DNA of 39,051 bases from Flavobacteriaceae bacterium (GTDB taxonomy: Bacteria > Bacteroidota > Bacteroidia > Flavobacteriales > Weeksellaceae): assembly GCA_012522185.1 (NCBI GenBank), contig JAAYKY010000034.1, positions 1 to 39,051 of the forward strand, in the 5' to 3' direction. Positions 23,951 through 33,209 of this stretch are shown in pieces; within the stretch, counting starts at the first letter, position 1; the number at the start of each line of letters is the position of its first letter. The position numbers were made by a program, and so were the translations under genes. Under the pieces are notes generated by a model. It saw only the letters and a list, made by a program, of their open reading frames with translations, ran no database searches and had not been told where the DNA came from.

Positions 23951-25396
23951 ATGAATAAACCATTGGTAGCAGCTATCATTTTGTCATTCACTCTTTCATC
24001 TTGCGGATTTTTGCAGTCAGGAAGAAAGGGGAAAGACGATGGTCAGATTGTAGGAACTAAATCGTCATCTTGGACGCCGCAACGCCCGAAAGGGATGGTG
24101 CCGATTCCAAGCGGTTCTTTTGTGTTGGGACAAACAGACTATGACTTTACATTTGACAATTATGCACCGGTAAGAACTGTTTCAGTTTCTGGTTTCTACA
24201 TGGATGATACCGAGACAACCAATTCAGAATACCGCGTGTTTGTGGACTACGTACGTGATTCGGTTGCCCGAACTCTTTTGGCAGAAAAAGCAGCTGAACT
24301 GGGATTTGATCCCACCAATGCAGGTTCGGGGGATGCTACCGGAATCGCAGCGTATCGATATATTTCAGGTTCTGAGGATGGTGAGAAAACACCTTGGGAT
24401 GAATATGTAGAACAAAATGCAACCGGAAGAGATGGGGATCTTCCGATTGATCAAAGAAAATTAAACTGGGATCAGGAATTGGCCTGGAACAAATATGAAT
24501 ACCCCGATGTGGATTACGCAGCGGCAATCGATCAGCTGTACTATCCACCCGAAGAGAGATTCAACAATGAGCGTCTGATAGATGTACGTAAATTGCGATT
24601 TAAATATGTATGGGTAGATCAGGAAAGCGCAGCCAGAGAAGGGCACAATAGTGACACTTTCCGAATCGATTTCCGTCATGAAGAAGAAGTTGCCGTTTAT
24701 CCTGACACAACAGTTTGGGTGCGTGATTTCAATTATGCTCATAATGACCCGATGCACGAAAACTATTTCTGGCATGAAGCTTATTCAAGCTATCCAGTAG
24801 TAGGTGTAACTTGGGATCAAGCCATGGCTTATTGCGCATTTAAAACCAAAAAACAAAACGATTATCTTTCTACAAGGAAAAAAAGAAGAGGCGTTACCAA
24901 CAAGGTAATTGATTATCGTTTGCCTACAGAAGTGGAATGGGAATATGCTGCTCGTGGAGGATTACAAGATGCACCTTACCCTTGGGGAGGTCCGTATTTG
25001 ACGGATGACAGAGGTTGTTATTTAGCTAACTTCAAACCCAAAAGAGGAGATTATATCGAAGAGCCTGGAAAAGGATATATGTACACGGCACCTGTAAAAA
25101 CTTTCCATGCCAACGGATATGGATTGTATGACATGGCAGGAAACGTAGCCGAATGGACAAGCTCAGCTTATGACAAAGCATTTTACCAGATGACTTCTAC
25201 ACTGAACCCGACGATGTCGCGTGACCGAAGTGAAAACAAAGCAGTTCGTGGAGGTTCATGGAAGGATATCAGCTATTTGTTGATGGTGAGTGCACGTGAT
25301 TGGGAGCATTCCGATTCCGCCCGAAGCTACATCGGTTTCCGAACCGTTCAATCTTTCCCAGAAGGAGCGAAAATTAAATTCAGAACGAGAAATTAA
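23951..25396 (+). CDS. gldK: Type IX secretion/gliding lipoprotein GldK
   Basis: A 481-residue outer membrane lipoprotein that forms, with GldN, the periplasmic ring of the type IX secretion system. The signal peptide ends in LSSC (lipidated Cys18). The mature part has the formylglycine-generating-enzyme-like fold: MVPIPSGSFVLGQTDYDF, GFYMDDTETTNSEYRVFVDY, YRLPTEVEWEYAARGG, GLYDMAGNVAEWTSS, VRGGSWKD and YIGFRTVQ. The catalytic cysteines of true FGE are not expected here. It is the first gene of gldKLMN, with 52 bases before gldL. Confidence 0.96.
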   Translation: MNKPLVAAIILSFTLSSCGFLQSGRKGKDDGQIVGTKSSSWTPQRPKGMVPIPSGSFVLGQTDYDFTFDNYAPVRTVSVSGFYMDDTETTNSEYRVFVDYVRDSVARTLLAEKAAELGFDPTNAGSGDATGIAAYRYISGSEDGEKTPWDEYVEQNATGRDGDLPIDQRKLNWDQELAWNKYEYPDVDYAAAIDQLYYPPEERFNNERLIDVRKLRFKYVWVDQESAAREGHNSDTFRIDFRHEEEVAVYPDTTVWVRDFNYAHNDPMHENYFWHEAYSSYPVVGVTWDQAMAYCAFKTKKQNDYLSTRKKRRGVTNKVIDYRLPTEVEWEYAARGGLQDAPYPWGGPYLTDDRGCYLANFKPKRGDYIEEPGKGYMYTAPVKTFHANGYGLYDMAGNVAEWTSSAYDKAFYQMTSTLNPTMSRDRSENKAVRGGSWKDISYLLMVSARDWEHSDSARSYIGFRTVQSFPEGAKIKFRTRN

Positions 25397-25448
25397 TCAA
25401 ACAATAAATTATTAAATCTTAAATTAACACAAATTCAATTTTTAAATT

Positions 25449-26123
25449 ATGGCAGTAAAGGCAAGTAAAAAGGACGTTAGGTTAAACTTCTTTTATAGTA
25501 TCGGAGCAGCGATTGTAATTTTGGGGGCACTTTGTAAAATTAACCACTATTCCTTAGGACCATTAGACGGATCAACGATCCTCTTGATTGGGATGGGAAT
25601 GGAGGTAGTGGTATTTACTATTTTCGCATTTGACAAACCAAAAGGTGAATACGAATGGGAAAAAGCATTTCCTGAATTAACTACTGGAACACCTGTGGCT
25701 AAAAAAGCTGCAGCAATCGTAGAGGATTCAGATAATATGTCGCTTTCTCAGAAATTAGATAAAATGTTGAACGAAGCAAAATTGGACGTTTCCTTAATGG
25801 AAAAACTACGTGCAGGAATCGAGAACTTTGGTTCAGCTGTAAACGAAATCAACAAAACGACAAGTGCAGCTGCGGCAACTCAGCAGTACGGAGATCAATT
25901 GGCTTTGGCAGCAAACCACATGGAATCCTTGAATGCACTTTACCAAGTTCAATTGGAAAGCGGTCAAAAACAAGTAGAGTTAAACAAACAATTCATTTCT
26001 GAAATGGAGGCTTCTGCAGGAGGTTCTCAGAAATTCCAGCAAGAATTGGAATCATTGACACAAAGCATCAACAGCCTAAACAAAGTGTATGGCGGTATGT
26101 TGTCTGCAATGAAAGGAAGTTAA
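25449..26123 (+). CDS. gldL: Gliding motor membrane protein GldL
   Basis: A 224-residue inner membrane protein. Two helices lie near the N terminus (about 14-30 and 43-60). Glu52 in helix 2 (LIGMGMEVVVFTIFAF) corresponds to the glutamate (Glu49 in F. johnsoniae numbering, from memory) needed to use the proton motive force. The rest is a cytoplasmic, largely helical domain (about 95-224) with coiled-coil character (QQELESLTQSINSLNKVY). GldL forms the pentameric stator around the GldM dimer. Confidence 0.96.
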   Translation: MAVKASKKDVRLNFFYSIGAAIVILGALCKINHYSLGPLDGSTILLIGMGMEVVVFTIFAFDKPKGEYEWEKAFPELTTGTPVAKKAAAIVEDSDNMSLSQKLDKMLNEAKLDVSLMEKLRAGIENFGSAVNEINKTTSAAAATQQYGDQLALAANHMESLNALYQVQLESGQKQVELNKQFISEMEASAGGSQKFQQELESLTQSINSLNKVYGGMLSAMKGS

Positions 26124-26187
26124 TCAAATTTAAATTGTATTAACTGAAAATTAAATAAATGTTTAACATTCTACTTATTAAATAAAA

Positions 26188-27732
26188 ATGGCACAAGGCA
26201 AACAGACACCACGTCAGAAGATGATTAATCTGATGTATCTGGTCTTCATTGCGATGATGGCAATGCAGGTCGATCGTCAGGTATTAAGATCTTTTGAAGG
26301 AATCACAGTGACTTTGGATGAATCATCCAAACTGACTGCTGAGAACAATAATACATTTTACGAGCAAATTAACTTAAAAGCTGGGGATGACGTAGATTAT
26401 CTTGCCATCCAAGAAAGAGCTAACCAAGTGAAAGCCGAATCAGACAAAGCATATAATTTCATTGAATCATTGAAAATAAATTTGATGCAAGAATTGGAAT
26501 ATGCTTTACCTGACGTAAATGCAGAAGATGAGGAAGAAACAAATTATGCTTCCCTATCAAACACAGATGCAGTAACCAAACGTATGTTCGACAAAGGAGG
26601 ACTAACGGAAGTTGCAACTGAACTGAAAAGCACAATTGATGGATACAGAGAGTTCATGGCAAAATCATACGAAAGTAGCCCAAGAGATGTAAATCGTATC
26701 AATCAATTGTTTTCAACAGAAGACAGACAGAGAAGAAGTTGGATCCACAGATTGTTCTATGACCAACCCATGGTTGCAGGACTTGCGAACCTGACTAAAA
26801 TTCAGTCAGATATCCGTACCGAAGAAGGAAACCTTGTAAGAGCATTGCTGTCCAACAAGCTTGAAGAGGAAATTGAATTGAAAGCCTTTGAACCTATCGT
26901 GATGGCATCTCCTATCGTACTTTCTGGTAAACCAGCAGAGGCAAACATCGCATTTGGAGCATTTGACAATACATTGCAAGGGAAAATTACCATCGGTGGA
27001 GAAGAAGTTCCATTGGTAAATGGTAAAGCAACCATCGCATTGAATACTTCAGGGTCAGGTCAACGCTCTATTTCTGGTACCATGACGTACAGAGACCATA
27101 CCGGTGAGTTCATCGAACCTATTCCATTCACACACGAATACGAGGTCATCTCAGAAACTTTGGCAGAAATGCCTTCAGGAGCTGTGATTTCAGCAGACGC
27201 GATGAACGTTGTGTATCGTGGATTGGATAATCCGATTTCGGCAACTGTAAACGGAGCAGATGGACCGGTTAACCTATCCGCATCAGCAGCAGGTCTTAGA
27301 TCAGCTGGAGCTGGAAAATGGATGTTCAAACCTTCAGCAGGTAGTGGTTCAGTAACATTTACAGCTTCTGCCCGTACATCTACTGGTAAAACAGTTTCTG
27401 GAACAAGAGAGTTCCGTATCAAACCTGTTCCACCGGCAAGAGCGCATATCGCCAACAAAACGAGTCTTCAGATTCCAGCCAATGGCTTAGCAGCTCAGAC
27501 CGTAAGAGTGGATTGGCCAGACTTCTTGTTCGATGTGAAAGGTCAGGTAACTTCATTTAAAGTGAAAGTACCAGGACAACCAACCGTTTCGGTAACAGGT
27601 GATAAAATGTCAGCAGCAGCTGGAGCACTATCCAGAGCCAAAAGTGGAGACGTTGTAGGGGTATTTGATATCAACTACTCTTCATCTGCAGGGAACGGAC
27701 AAGCTTCATCTGTAACAATTGAAGTGAGATAA
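26188..27732 (+). CDS. gldM: Gliding motor shaft protein GldM
   Basis: A 514-residue protein with one N-terminal transmembrane helix (KMINLMYLVFIAMMAMQV) and a long periplasmic part of four successive domains (helical D1 about 35-220, then beta-rich D2-D4 with SGKPAEANIAFGAFDN and a Ser/Ala/Gly-rich stretch). Arg9 (TPRQKMINL) matches the arginine thought to pair with the GldL glutamate. GldM turns in the GldL ring and transmits torque to the GldK/GldN ring. Start and order are as in other Flavobacteriia. Confidence 0.96.
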   Translation: MAQGKQTPRQKMINLMYLVFIAMMAMQVDRQVLRSFEGITVTLDESSKLTAENNNTFYEQINLKAGDDVDYLAIQERANQVKAESDKAYNFIESLKINLMQELEYALPDVNAEDEEETNYASLSNTDAVTKRMFDKGGLTEVATELKSTIDGYREFMAKSYESSPRDVNRINQLFSTEDRQRRSWIHRLFYDQPMVAGLANLTKIQSDIRTEEGNLVRALLSNKLEEEIELKAFEPIVMASPIVLSGKPAEANIAFGAFDNTLQGKITIGGEEVPLVNGKATIALNTSGSGQRSISGTMTYRDHTGEFIEPIPFTHEYEVISETLAEMPSGAVISADAMNVVYRGLDNPISATVNGADGPVNLSASAAGLRSAGAGKWMFKPSAGSGSVTFTASARTSTGKTVSGTREFRIKPVPPARAHIANKTSLQIPANGLAAQTVRVDWPDFLFDVKGQVTSFKVKVPGQPTVSVTGDKMSAAAGALSRAKSGDVVGVFDINYSSSAGNGQASSVTIEVR

Positions 27733-27751
27733 AAAAATAAATAATTAAGTT

Positions 27752-28654
27752 ATGAAATGTCTTTTTTTCGGAATATTGAGTATGGTAGCGACTCTGGGAT
27801 ATGCCCAAAACGTTTTGAATGCCATGTCTCCTGAAGAACTCAGAGAACAACGTGCAAACAAAACAAAAGTTACCGAAGCAGGAGACACCGTCAGTACGAT
27901 GGCCGAACCGCTATCCTACGGATACATAGAAGACAAAGATATCATTTGGTCAAAAGTGGTTTGGGAAGTTATTGATATGAACGAACGTTTGAATCAACCT
28001 TATTATCGTGCTTCCGATGGTTTATTGACCGAATCTGCTTCTCTATACGATGCATTGGTAGAGGGAGTTAGATCCGGACAAATCGAGCAAGTCTATGATG
28101 ATGAGTACTTCACAAGCAAAATGACCTATGATCAGATTGTTGACCGTACCGCAAAAAAAGATACGCAGCAATATTATTTTGACATGATTGATGCCGGTGA
28201 AGAAGCAGACGAAGGCTTGATCTTCAACTTCGAAATCAATTCAACCGATATCGAAATGGTTAAAATCAAAGGGATGTGGTACATCGACCGTCGTTTAGGC
28301 GAAATGAAATACCGACTTTTGGGATTGGCCATTATGGGACCGGATGCGCAAGCATTGGGAACGGAGTTTGACGATGGTACATTTGTAGAATTGTTTTGGG
28401 TATGGTATCCGGACGCACGTAAAGTCCTAAATAATTATACCGTATTCAATCCAAACAACTCTTCTTCAAGTATTACATTTGATGACTTACTCAACGCGAG
28501 ACGTTTCTCATCTGTTATTTACAAAGCGCAAACCATGTATGGAATTACTCCGATTGAAGATTATATCCCGAAAAATGCAAAAGGTCAGCTGGAAGAAAGT
28601 GACCGAATTCGAGAAAGTATTCTACAATCCGAAGCCGATATGTGGCAGTATTAA
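27752..28654 (+). CDS. gldN: Type IX secretion/gliding protein GldN
   Basis: A 300-residue periplasmic protein that binds GldK to make the ring below the outer membrane. The signal peptide is MKCLFFGILSMVATLGYAQN. DIIWSKVVWEVIDMNERLNQ (about 63-82), EFDDGTFVELFWVWYPDARK and DDLLNARRFSSVIYKAQTMY are strongly conserved GldN features. It is the last gene of the operon; a terminator follows 24 bases after the stop. No gldO paralogue lies next to it. Confidence 0.96.
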   Translation: MKCLFFGILSMVATLGYAQNVLNAMSPEELREQRANKTKVTEAGDTVSTMAEPLSYGYIEDKDIIWSKVVWEVIDMNERLNQPYYRASDGLLTESASLYDALVEGVRSGQIEQVYDDEYFTSKMTYDQIVDRTAKKDTQQYYFDMIDAGEEADEGLIFNFEINSTDIEMVKIKGMWYIDRRLGEMKYRLLGLAIMGPDAQALGTEFDDGTFVELFWVWYPDARKVLNNYTVFNPNNSSSSITFDDLLNARRFSSVIYKAQTMYGITPIEDYIPKNAKGQLEESDRIRESILQSEADMWQY

Positions 28655-28678
28655 TGACTTAATCATTTAACTCATAGA

Positions 28679-28711
28679 ATCCGTCTTGGCTCAGCCGAGA
28701 CGGATTTTTTT
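28679..28711 (+). terminator. Terminator of the gldKLMN operon
   Basis: ATCCGTCTTGGCT and its partner CAGCCGAGACGGAT form a long stem (eight pairs at the base, ATCCGTCT/AGACGGAT, plus inner pairs), followed by seven T. Confidence 0.9.
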
Positions 28712-28775
28712 GTGAATTCGAGTGCTCAGCTACTCAATTCCTTTCTCAGTATTAACTTTAATCAAATTTAATTCC

Positions 28776-28798
28776 TTCCCTGAGGTTCTCGAAGGGAA
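28776..28798. repeat. Palindromic copy of the CCCTGAG/CGAAGGG repeat
   Basis: CCCTGAGGTTCTCGAAGGG, flanked by TT and AA, forms a hairpin with TTCCCT/AGGGAA at the base. It is the palindromic form of the element seen at 3791-3815 (reverse complement of CTTCGACAAGCTCAG). It lies in the 207-base gap between gldN and the radical SAM gene; besides this and the terminator I see nothing there. Confidence 0.55.
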
Positions 28799-28861
28799 CT
28801 TTAACATTCTTCTTTATCAACAACGACCTATTTTGACACTTCGAATTCCTAATTTTATAAA

Positions 28862-29938
28862 ATGAATTTCAAAGCGACAAAAGGACAAGGTGCCGTTCAA
28901 AATGTTCACAATCATTTTGAAAAGAATCTTTATGAGAAAACGATTTATGAGGACGATTGTCTCAATGAAAACGGGGAACCAGAGGAAAGAATTACCAAAA
29001 CAGAGTACCTAGAAGTTTTCCCCAAAACCATAATGAATGAAGTCCGCCGAAAGGGCATGCCCTTGGAGTTTTCTATGAATCCTTATCAAGGCTGCGAACA
29101 CGGTTGCGCTTATTGTTATGCCCGACCTACACACGAATATTGGGGGTACAGCGCAGGAGTAGATTTCGAACGAAAAATCATGGTCAAGAAAAATGCACCG
29201 GAACTTCTCGAAAAGTTATTTCAGAAAAGAGGTTATCAAGCACGTCAATTCATGCTTTCCGGCAATACCGATTGCTATCAACCCATCGAACGAAAACTCG
29301 AAATAACACGAAAAATACTTGAAATTTGTCTTGAATACAGACATCCCGTGAGTATCATAACCAAAAATGCACTCGTACTTCGCGACCTTGATTTACTTAC
29401 CAAACTTGCCCAGCGAAATTTAGTCAATCTAGCCATCAGCATCCCCACAACCAATGAAGACTTAAGAAGAGTTTTAGAACCGAGAACTTCTACCGTTTCA
29501 AACAAACTGAAAGTCATCGAAACTCTTTCTCAAAACGGAATTCCCGTCATTGCCATGGTAGCTCCTATCATTCCCGGACTGAACAGTGAAGAAATTTTAA
29601 ACAATCTGAAAATAGTTTCAGACAAAGGCGCTGTGGATTTTGGTTATACTTTGGTACGACTAAACGATACCGTAGAACCAGTTTTTATTCAATGGTTAGA
29701 AGAGCGTTTCCCTGATAGAAAAGAAAAGATTTTAAATCAAATCCGTTCCATTCACAATGGAAAATTAAATGAAAGATTGGCCAGAAAAAGATACGTCGGT
29801 GTAGGGAATATTGCCGATATGATCCATCAGACTTTTAAAATTGGGAGGCAAAAATACTTTAGTCACAAAGAAACTCGGAAACCGCTTGCGACTCATTTGT
29901 TCAATGGCAAAAGAGGAGAGCAATTGTCTTTGTTTTAA
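28862..29938 (+). CDS. PA0069 family radical SAM protein
   Basis: A 358-residue radical SAM enzyme. The cluster motif is CEHGCAYCYAR (C78, C82, C85), followed by PTHEYWGYSAGVDFE, the signature of the PA0069/Rv2578c group, which is distantly related to spore photoproduct lyase. MLSGNTDCYQPIERKLEITR and SIITKNALVLRDLDLL are further conserved parts. The substrate of this group is unknown. Length is standard. It stands alone, convergent with ribB. Confidence 0.92.
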   Translation: MNFKATKGQGAVQNVHNHFEKNLYEKTIYEDDCLNENGEPEERITKTEYLEVFPKTIMNEVRRKGMPLEFSMNPYQGCEHGCAYCYARPTHEYWGYSAGVDFERKIMVKKNAPELLEKLFQKRGYQARQFMLSGNTDCYQPIERKLEITRKILEICLEYRHPVSIITKNALVLRDLDLLTKLAQRNLVNLAISIPTTNEDLRRVLEPRTSTVSNKLKVIETLSQNGIPVIAMVAPIIPGLNSEEILNNLKIVSDKGAVDFGYTLVRLNDTVEPVFIQWLEERFPDRKEKILNQIRSIHNGKLNERLARKRYVGVGNIADMIHQTFKIGRQKYFSHKETRKPLATHLFNGKRGEQLSLF

Positions 29939-29978
29939 TTGAATTAGACGCGAAGCTCGCAATCGCTTTTCAAATTGA

Positions 29979-31118
29979 TTAAACAGAGGTGTATTCAACG
30001 ATTTCGATGTCAAACCCACCTACGGTTTGATGCTTTTCTTTGGGATTTCTTGTAATCAGATTTACTTTTTGGATATTTAAATCCTGAATGATTTGAGCGC
30101 CAATTCCATAATCTTTCATATCATTAGGAATAATTCCGATTTCGGACTTCCCTTCTACAAACTGCTGGAATTGTTTCATCTTGCTCAATAGCAGATCCGA
30201 GTCCGAAACATTGTTAATGAAAATCATTGCGCCTTTTCCGAATTTATTGATAATTTCAGAGGTTACTTCTAATTGAGGAGTTTCACCAAATTCCAAAGCG
30301 GAGAATAAATCATAATAACTGTTGGAAGAAATCACGCGAAGCGGAACGGTTTCGTTCGCTGCCCATTCGCCTTTTTTCAATACGAAATGAATCTGATTAT
30401 TGGTCGTTTGTTTGTAGGCAATTAATTGGAAATCACCATAAACGGTTTTTACAGGGAATTCATCAATTCGTTCGATCAAGGAATCATACTGCAGTCGATA
30501 CGAAATCAAATCTTGAATAGAAATTATCTTTAAATCGAATTTTTCCGCAATTTTAACCAGTTGGGGCAAACGTGCCATACTTCCGTCTTCGTTGAGAATT
30601 TCAACGAGAATTCCAGCCGGTTTAAATCCGGCTAATCTTGCCAAATCAACCGTAGCTTCCGTGTGACCGGCTCTTCTCAACACTCCACCGTTTTTAGCCT
30701 GAAGCGGAAAAATATGCCCCGGACGACCCAAATCTTCCGGTTTGGTATTGGGGTCAATCAAAGCTTCAATTGTATTGGCACGATCCTGAACCGAAATCCC
30801 GGTCGTATTGCCTTTGCCTTTGAAATCCACTGAAACTGTAAATTGCGTTTCGTGCAAAACGGTATTATGCGTGACCATCAATTGCAAATCAAGTTCCTTG
30901 CAACGTTCGATGGTCAGTGGAGCACAGATCAGTCCACGACCATGTTTCGCCATGAAATTAATCATTTCGGGAGTTACGCATTCAGCAGCAGCAATGAAAT
31001 CGCCCTCGTTTTCTCGGTCTTCATCATCGACTACGATGATTACTTTTCCGTTTCGAAGGTCTTCCAGTGCTTCGGGTATTGTGTTCAATTGAATTTTGTT
31101 TGTCGTTGTTTCCATCAT
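29979..31118 (-). CDS. ribB: 3,4-dihydroxy-2-butanone-4-phosphate synthase with degenerate GTP cyclohydrolase II domain
   Basis: A 379-residue RibBA-type fusion. The RibB half (1-205) is intact: [14 protein letters not shown] (metal and substrate loop), [38 protein letters not shown]. It makes dihydroxybutanone phosphate for riboflavin synthesis. The RibA half (about 221-379) keeps its end ([32 protein letters not shown]), but the zinc site (normally HSECLTGDxxGSxRCDCG) is replaced by [18 protein letters not shown], with no Cys, and the RQEGRGIGL loop is gone. So GTP cyclohydrolase II activity is not expected here and a separate ribA should exist. It overlaps the lptF/G-type gene by four bases. 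Confidence 0.92.
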   Translation of the reverse strand: MMETTTNKIQLNTIPEALEDLRNGKVIIVVDDEDRENEGDFIAAAECVTPEMINFMAKHGRGLICAPLTIERCKELDLQLMVTHNTVLHETQFTVSVDFKGKGNTTGISVQDRANTIEALIDPNTKPEDLGRPGHIFPLQAKNGGVLRRAGHTEATVDLARLAGFKPAGILVEILNEDGSMARLPQLVKIAEKFDLKIISIQDLISYRLQYDSLIERIDEFPVKTVYGDFQLIAYKQTTNNQIHFVLKKGEWAANETVPLRVISSNSYYDLFSALEFGETPQLEVTSEIINKFGKGAMIFINNVSDSDLLLSKMKQFQQFVEGKSEIGIIPNDMKDYGIGAQIIQDLNIQKVNLITRNPKEKHQTVGGFDIEIVEYTSV

Positions 31119-32578
31119 TGATAACGGCTATGTTCTGTGGGTTTTTGTTTTCTGAATTTTGAAAAGAATTTCACAATCGGATCTAGATAATTTCCTAAAT
31201 TAAACAAACCTGAATCATTGTTGGCTTTGTAAAATAAAATCAGCGCAACTGGGAAAAAAATCAGATTTGCCGCCCATGCTGCAAAGGTAGGATGTAAAAT
31301 CCCATTTTTGGTCATATTTTCAGAAGAAAAATTGATGATATAATAAAGTACAAAAATCACAATCGAAATGACGACCGGCATCCCAATTCCTCCTTTTTTT
31401 ACAATCGCTCCCAAAGGGGCACCAATCAAGAAAAAAACAATGCAAGTAAAAGCGTACGAATAATTACGATGGAAATGAAGCTTTTGACGGTTTTCTAATT
31501 TCACCTTATTGGCAATTTCTTCTCCTTGCCAATGGTAGCTTTCAATTTCCCGATCGAGTGTGCTCAAGGCTTCCATCAAAATTTGATTCTGTTTGGGACG
31601 ATCAAAATCTTCCATTTGTTTGGGTAATTCATTCTCTTCACTCAAAACTGTTGAATCTATACTAGCCAGACCATAAACCGTTTTCGCCAAATTACTTGAA
31701 TAAATCCGATCATAATATTCCTTATAATTTATTTCCATGGAATCAATCCGAACTTTTAGTTCTTTGGCATTTAGGAATTTATAATGATCCTGAATGTTTT
31801 CCTCGTCCATGGCTTGTTCCAGGATTTCCGAAATATCGATGTATTGAACCAAGGTATCAAATTGAATCGATTGATTGGGCTGATTCTTCCTCTCCTGACC
31901 GGATTTTCCTTTGATCTGATCAACATAAATTTTCCCATCAAATAAAACCATTTTCAAAAGTCGAATATCCTCCTTATCCCGGTTCAAAGTCCCATGATTG
32001 GCAACAATCGTTCGTTTGTCTTCGTCATATTGACCATCCTGAAATATGAAAACATCTTTCAACTGATCCTTTTCTTCGCCTGAAACTTCACTGATTTTCA
32101 TACTGAAGCCCGGAATGTTTTCAATAAAAACTCCTTCGACCAACTGAAGTGTAGGATTGGCTTTTACAATATTATGTGCGAGATTCTTGGCTTTTCTTTG
32201 CGAGTAGGGCATGATGTGATCGCCAAAAAAATACAAACCGATGGACATCAGAGAAACAACCGTAAACATCGGTAAAAGAATTCGGGCAAGTGAAATTCCA
32301 GAGGCTTTCATGGCAGCAAGTTCATACCGCTCACCAAAACCACCGAAAGTCATAATCGACCCCAAAAGGATGGAAAGCGGAAGCACCAATTGAATAACGT
32401 TGATGCCCAAATAAAGCAATAATTCGCCAATAGTAAGCCAGCTCAATCCTTTACCTGCAAACTTTTCCATTTCCTGCCAAGCAAACTGAACAATGAAAAT
32501 GAAAAAAAGTATACTGAAAATAAAGAAAAAAGGCCCTAAAAATGTTTTGACAGTGTACCAATCAAGCTTTCTGAACAT
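31115..32578 (-). CDS. LptF/LptG family LPS export permease
   Basis: A 487-residue inner membrane permease. Three N-terminal helices (14-34, 53-75, 100-122), a periplasmic beta-jellyroll domain (about 135-345), and three C-terminal helices (about 378-400, 405-425, 437-457) match LptF/G, which with LptB and LptC extract LPS from the inner membrane. MLFRKLDWYTVKTFLGPFF-type start (here MFRKLDWYTVKTFLG) and LPLSILLGSIMTFGGFGERYELAAMKASGIS (shown in part: ERYELAAMKASGIS) are diagnostic. Family members of this length in Bacteroidota are usually called LptF/G without further distinction. Start and stop overlap both neighbours. Confidence 0.93.
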   Translation of the reverse strand: MFRKLDWYTVKTFLGPFFFIFSILFFIFIVQFAWQEMEKFAGKGLSWLTIGELLLYLGINVIQLVLPLSILLGSIMTFGGFGERYELAAMKASGISLARILLPMFTVVSLMSIGLYFFGDHIMPYSQRKAKNLAHNIVKANPTLQLVEGVFIENIPGFSMKISEVSGEEKDQLKDVFIFQDGQYDEDKRTIVANHGTLNRDKEDIRLLKMVLFDGKIYVDQIKGKSGQERKNQPNQSIQFDTLVQYIDISEILEQAMDEENIQDHYKFLNAKELKVRIDSMEINYKEYYDRIYSSNLAKTVYGLASIDSTVLSEENELPKQMEDFDRPKQNQILMEALSTLDREIESYHWQGEEIANKVKLENRQKLHFHRNYSYAFTCIVFFLIGAPLGAIVKKGGIGMPVVISIVIFVLYYIINFSSENMTKNGILHPTFAAWAANLIFFPVALILFYKANNDSGLFNLGNYLDPIVKFFSKFRKQKPTEHSRYQ

Positions 32579-33204
32579 TAGATAGAGGTTACTATGTAGC
32601 CGTCTTTTTCATATTTTGACTGGTCAAATTTAAACAAAGCACGTGGAATAATTAAATTTTCAAGGTATTCTTTTACAGTGATGAATCGGGAACTTCCGTT
32701 TTTATAGAATTCCTTGTAGTGCGCAAGTGAATTATTTTTGACATTCACACCTACCAAAATGGATTCTATATCTGAATTTTCTGTAGGTGTAAGTTTGATG
32801 AACTGTATTTTTTCTCCGCCGATGGTTTCGCTTTTTCCTAAATTCAGCTGAAACCCGGATTTGTACATCTTGAGAATTTTAGTAGGCGTCAATAAATCAT
32901 CGCTGTCCGGCGAAGGAGATGAAATCGTAACTTCTTTGTCCTCTTTCATTACCGTATAAAGCATCTTTCCATCATACATCTGCATGATGTCCATGACGTC
33001 GAGGCTATATTTGTCACGAGAAGCGAATAACTCACCGGTATGTGTATTTTGAGTGCCGCTTTCCTTTAATTCAAATTTGATATAATAATTCGGGATTTTC
33101 TGGTAATTTTCACTGACTTTGTCCATCCATTCTTGTGCCGTCTGCGCATTTGAAAAGCCAATCAATAGTAAGAAACTAAAAATTGAAAATACAACTTTCT
33201 TCAT
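32578..33204 (-). CDS. lolA: LolA-like outer membrane lipoprotein carrier protein
   Basis: A 208-residue periplasmic protein. The signal peptide is MKKVVFSIFSFLLLIGFSNA. The mature part has the half-barrel pattern of LolA (AQEWMDKVSENYQKIPNYYI at the start, GELFASRDKYSLDVMD, MYDGKMLYTVMKEDKEVTI, and IQFIKLTPTEN), which carries lipoproteins from the LolCDE transporter to the outer membrane. Its place beside ftsK and the lptF/G gene agrees with an envelope-biogenesis operon. It overlaps the downstream gene by one base and starts five bases after the ftsK stop. Confidence 0.85.
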   Translation of the reverse strand: MKKVVFSIFSFLLLIGFSNAQTAQEWMDKVSENYQKIPNYYIKFELKESGTQNTHTGELFASRDKYSLDVMDIMQMYDGKMLYTVMKEDKEVTISSPSPDSDDLLTPTKILKMYKSGFQLNLGKSETIGGEKIQFIKLTPTENSDIESILVGVNVKNNSLAHYKEFYKNGSSRFITVKEYLENLIIPRALFKFDQSKYEKDGYIVTSI

Positions 33205-33209
33205 CGGGT

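Noticed and set aside
24461-24775. 104-residue minus-strand open frame within gldK
   Set aside because: It is antisense to the conserved FGE-like part of gldK and has no start signal or similarity.
27060-27458. 132-residue minus-strand open frame within gldM
   Set aside because: Shadow frame; its Ala/Pro-rich translation reflects the Ser/Ala/Gly-rich region of gldM on the other strand.
28712-28861. Searched for a tRNA or small RNA in the gap between gldN and the radical SAM gene
   Set aside because: No cloverleaf or conserved T-loop sequence is visible; only the terminator and one palindromic repeat are found. No tRNA, rRNA or CRISPR-like repeats were seen elsewhere in the window.
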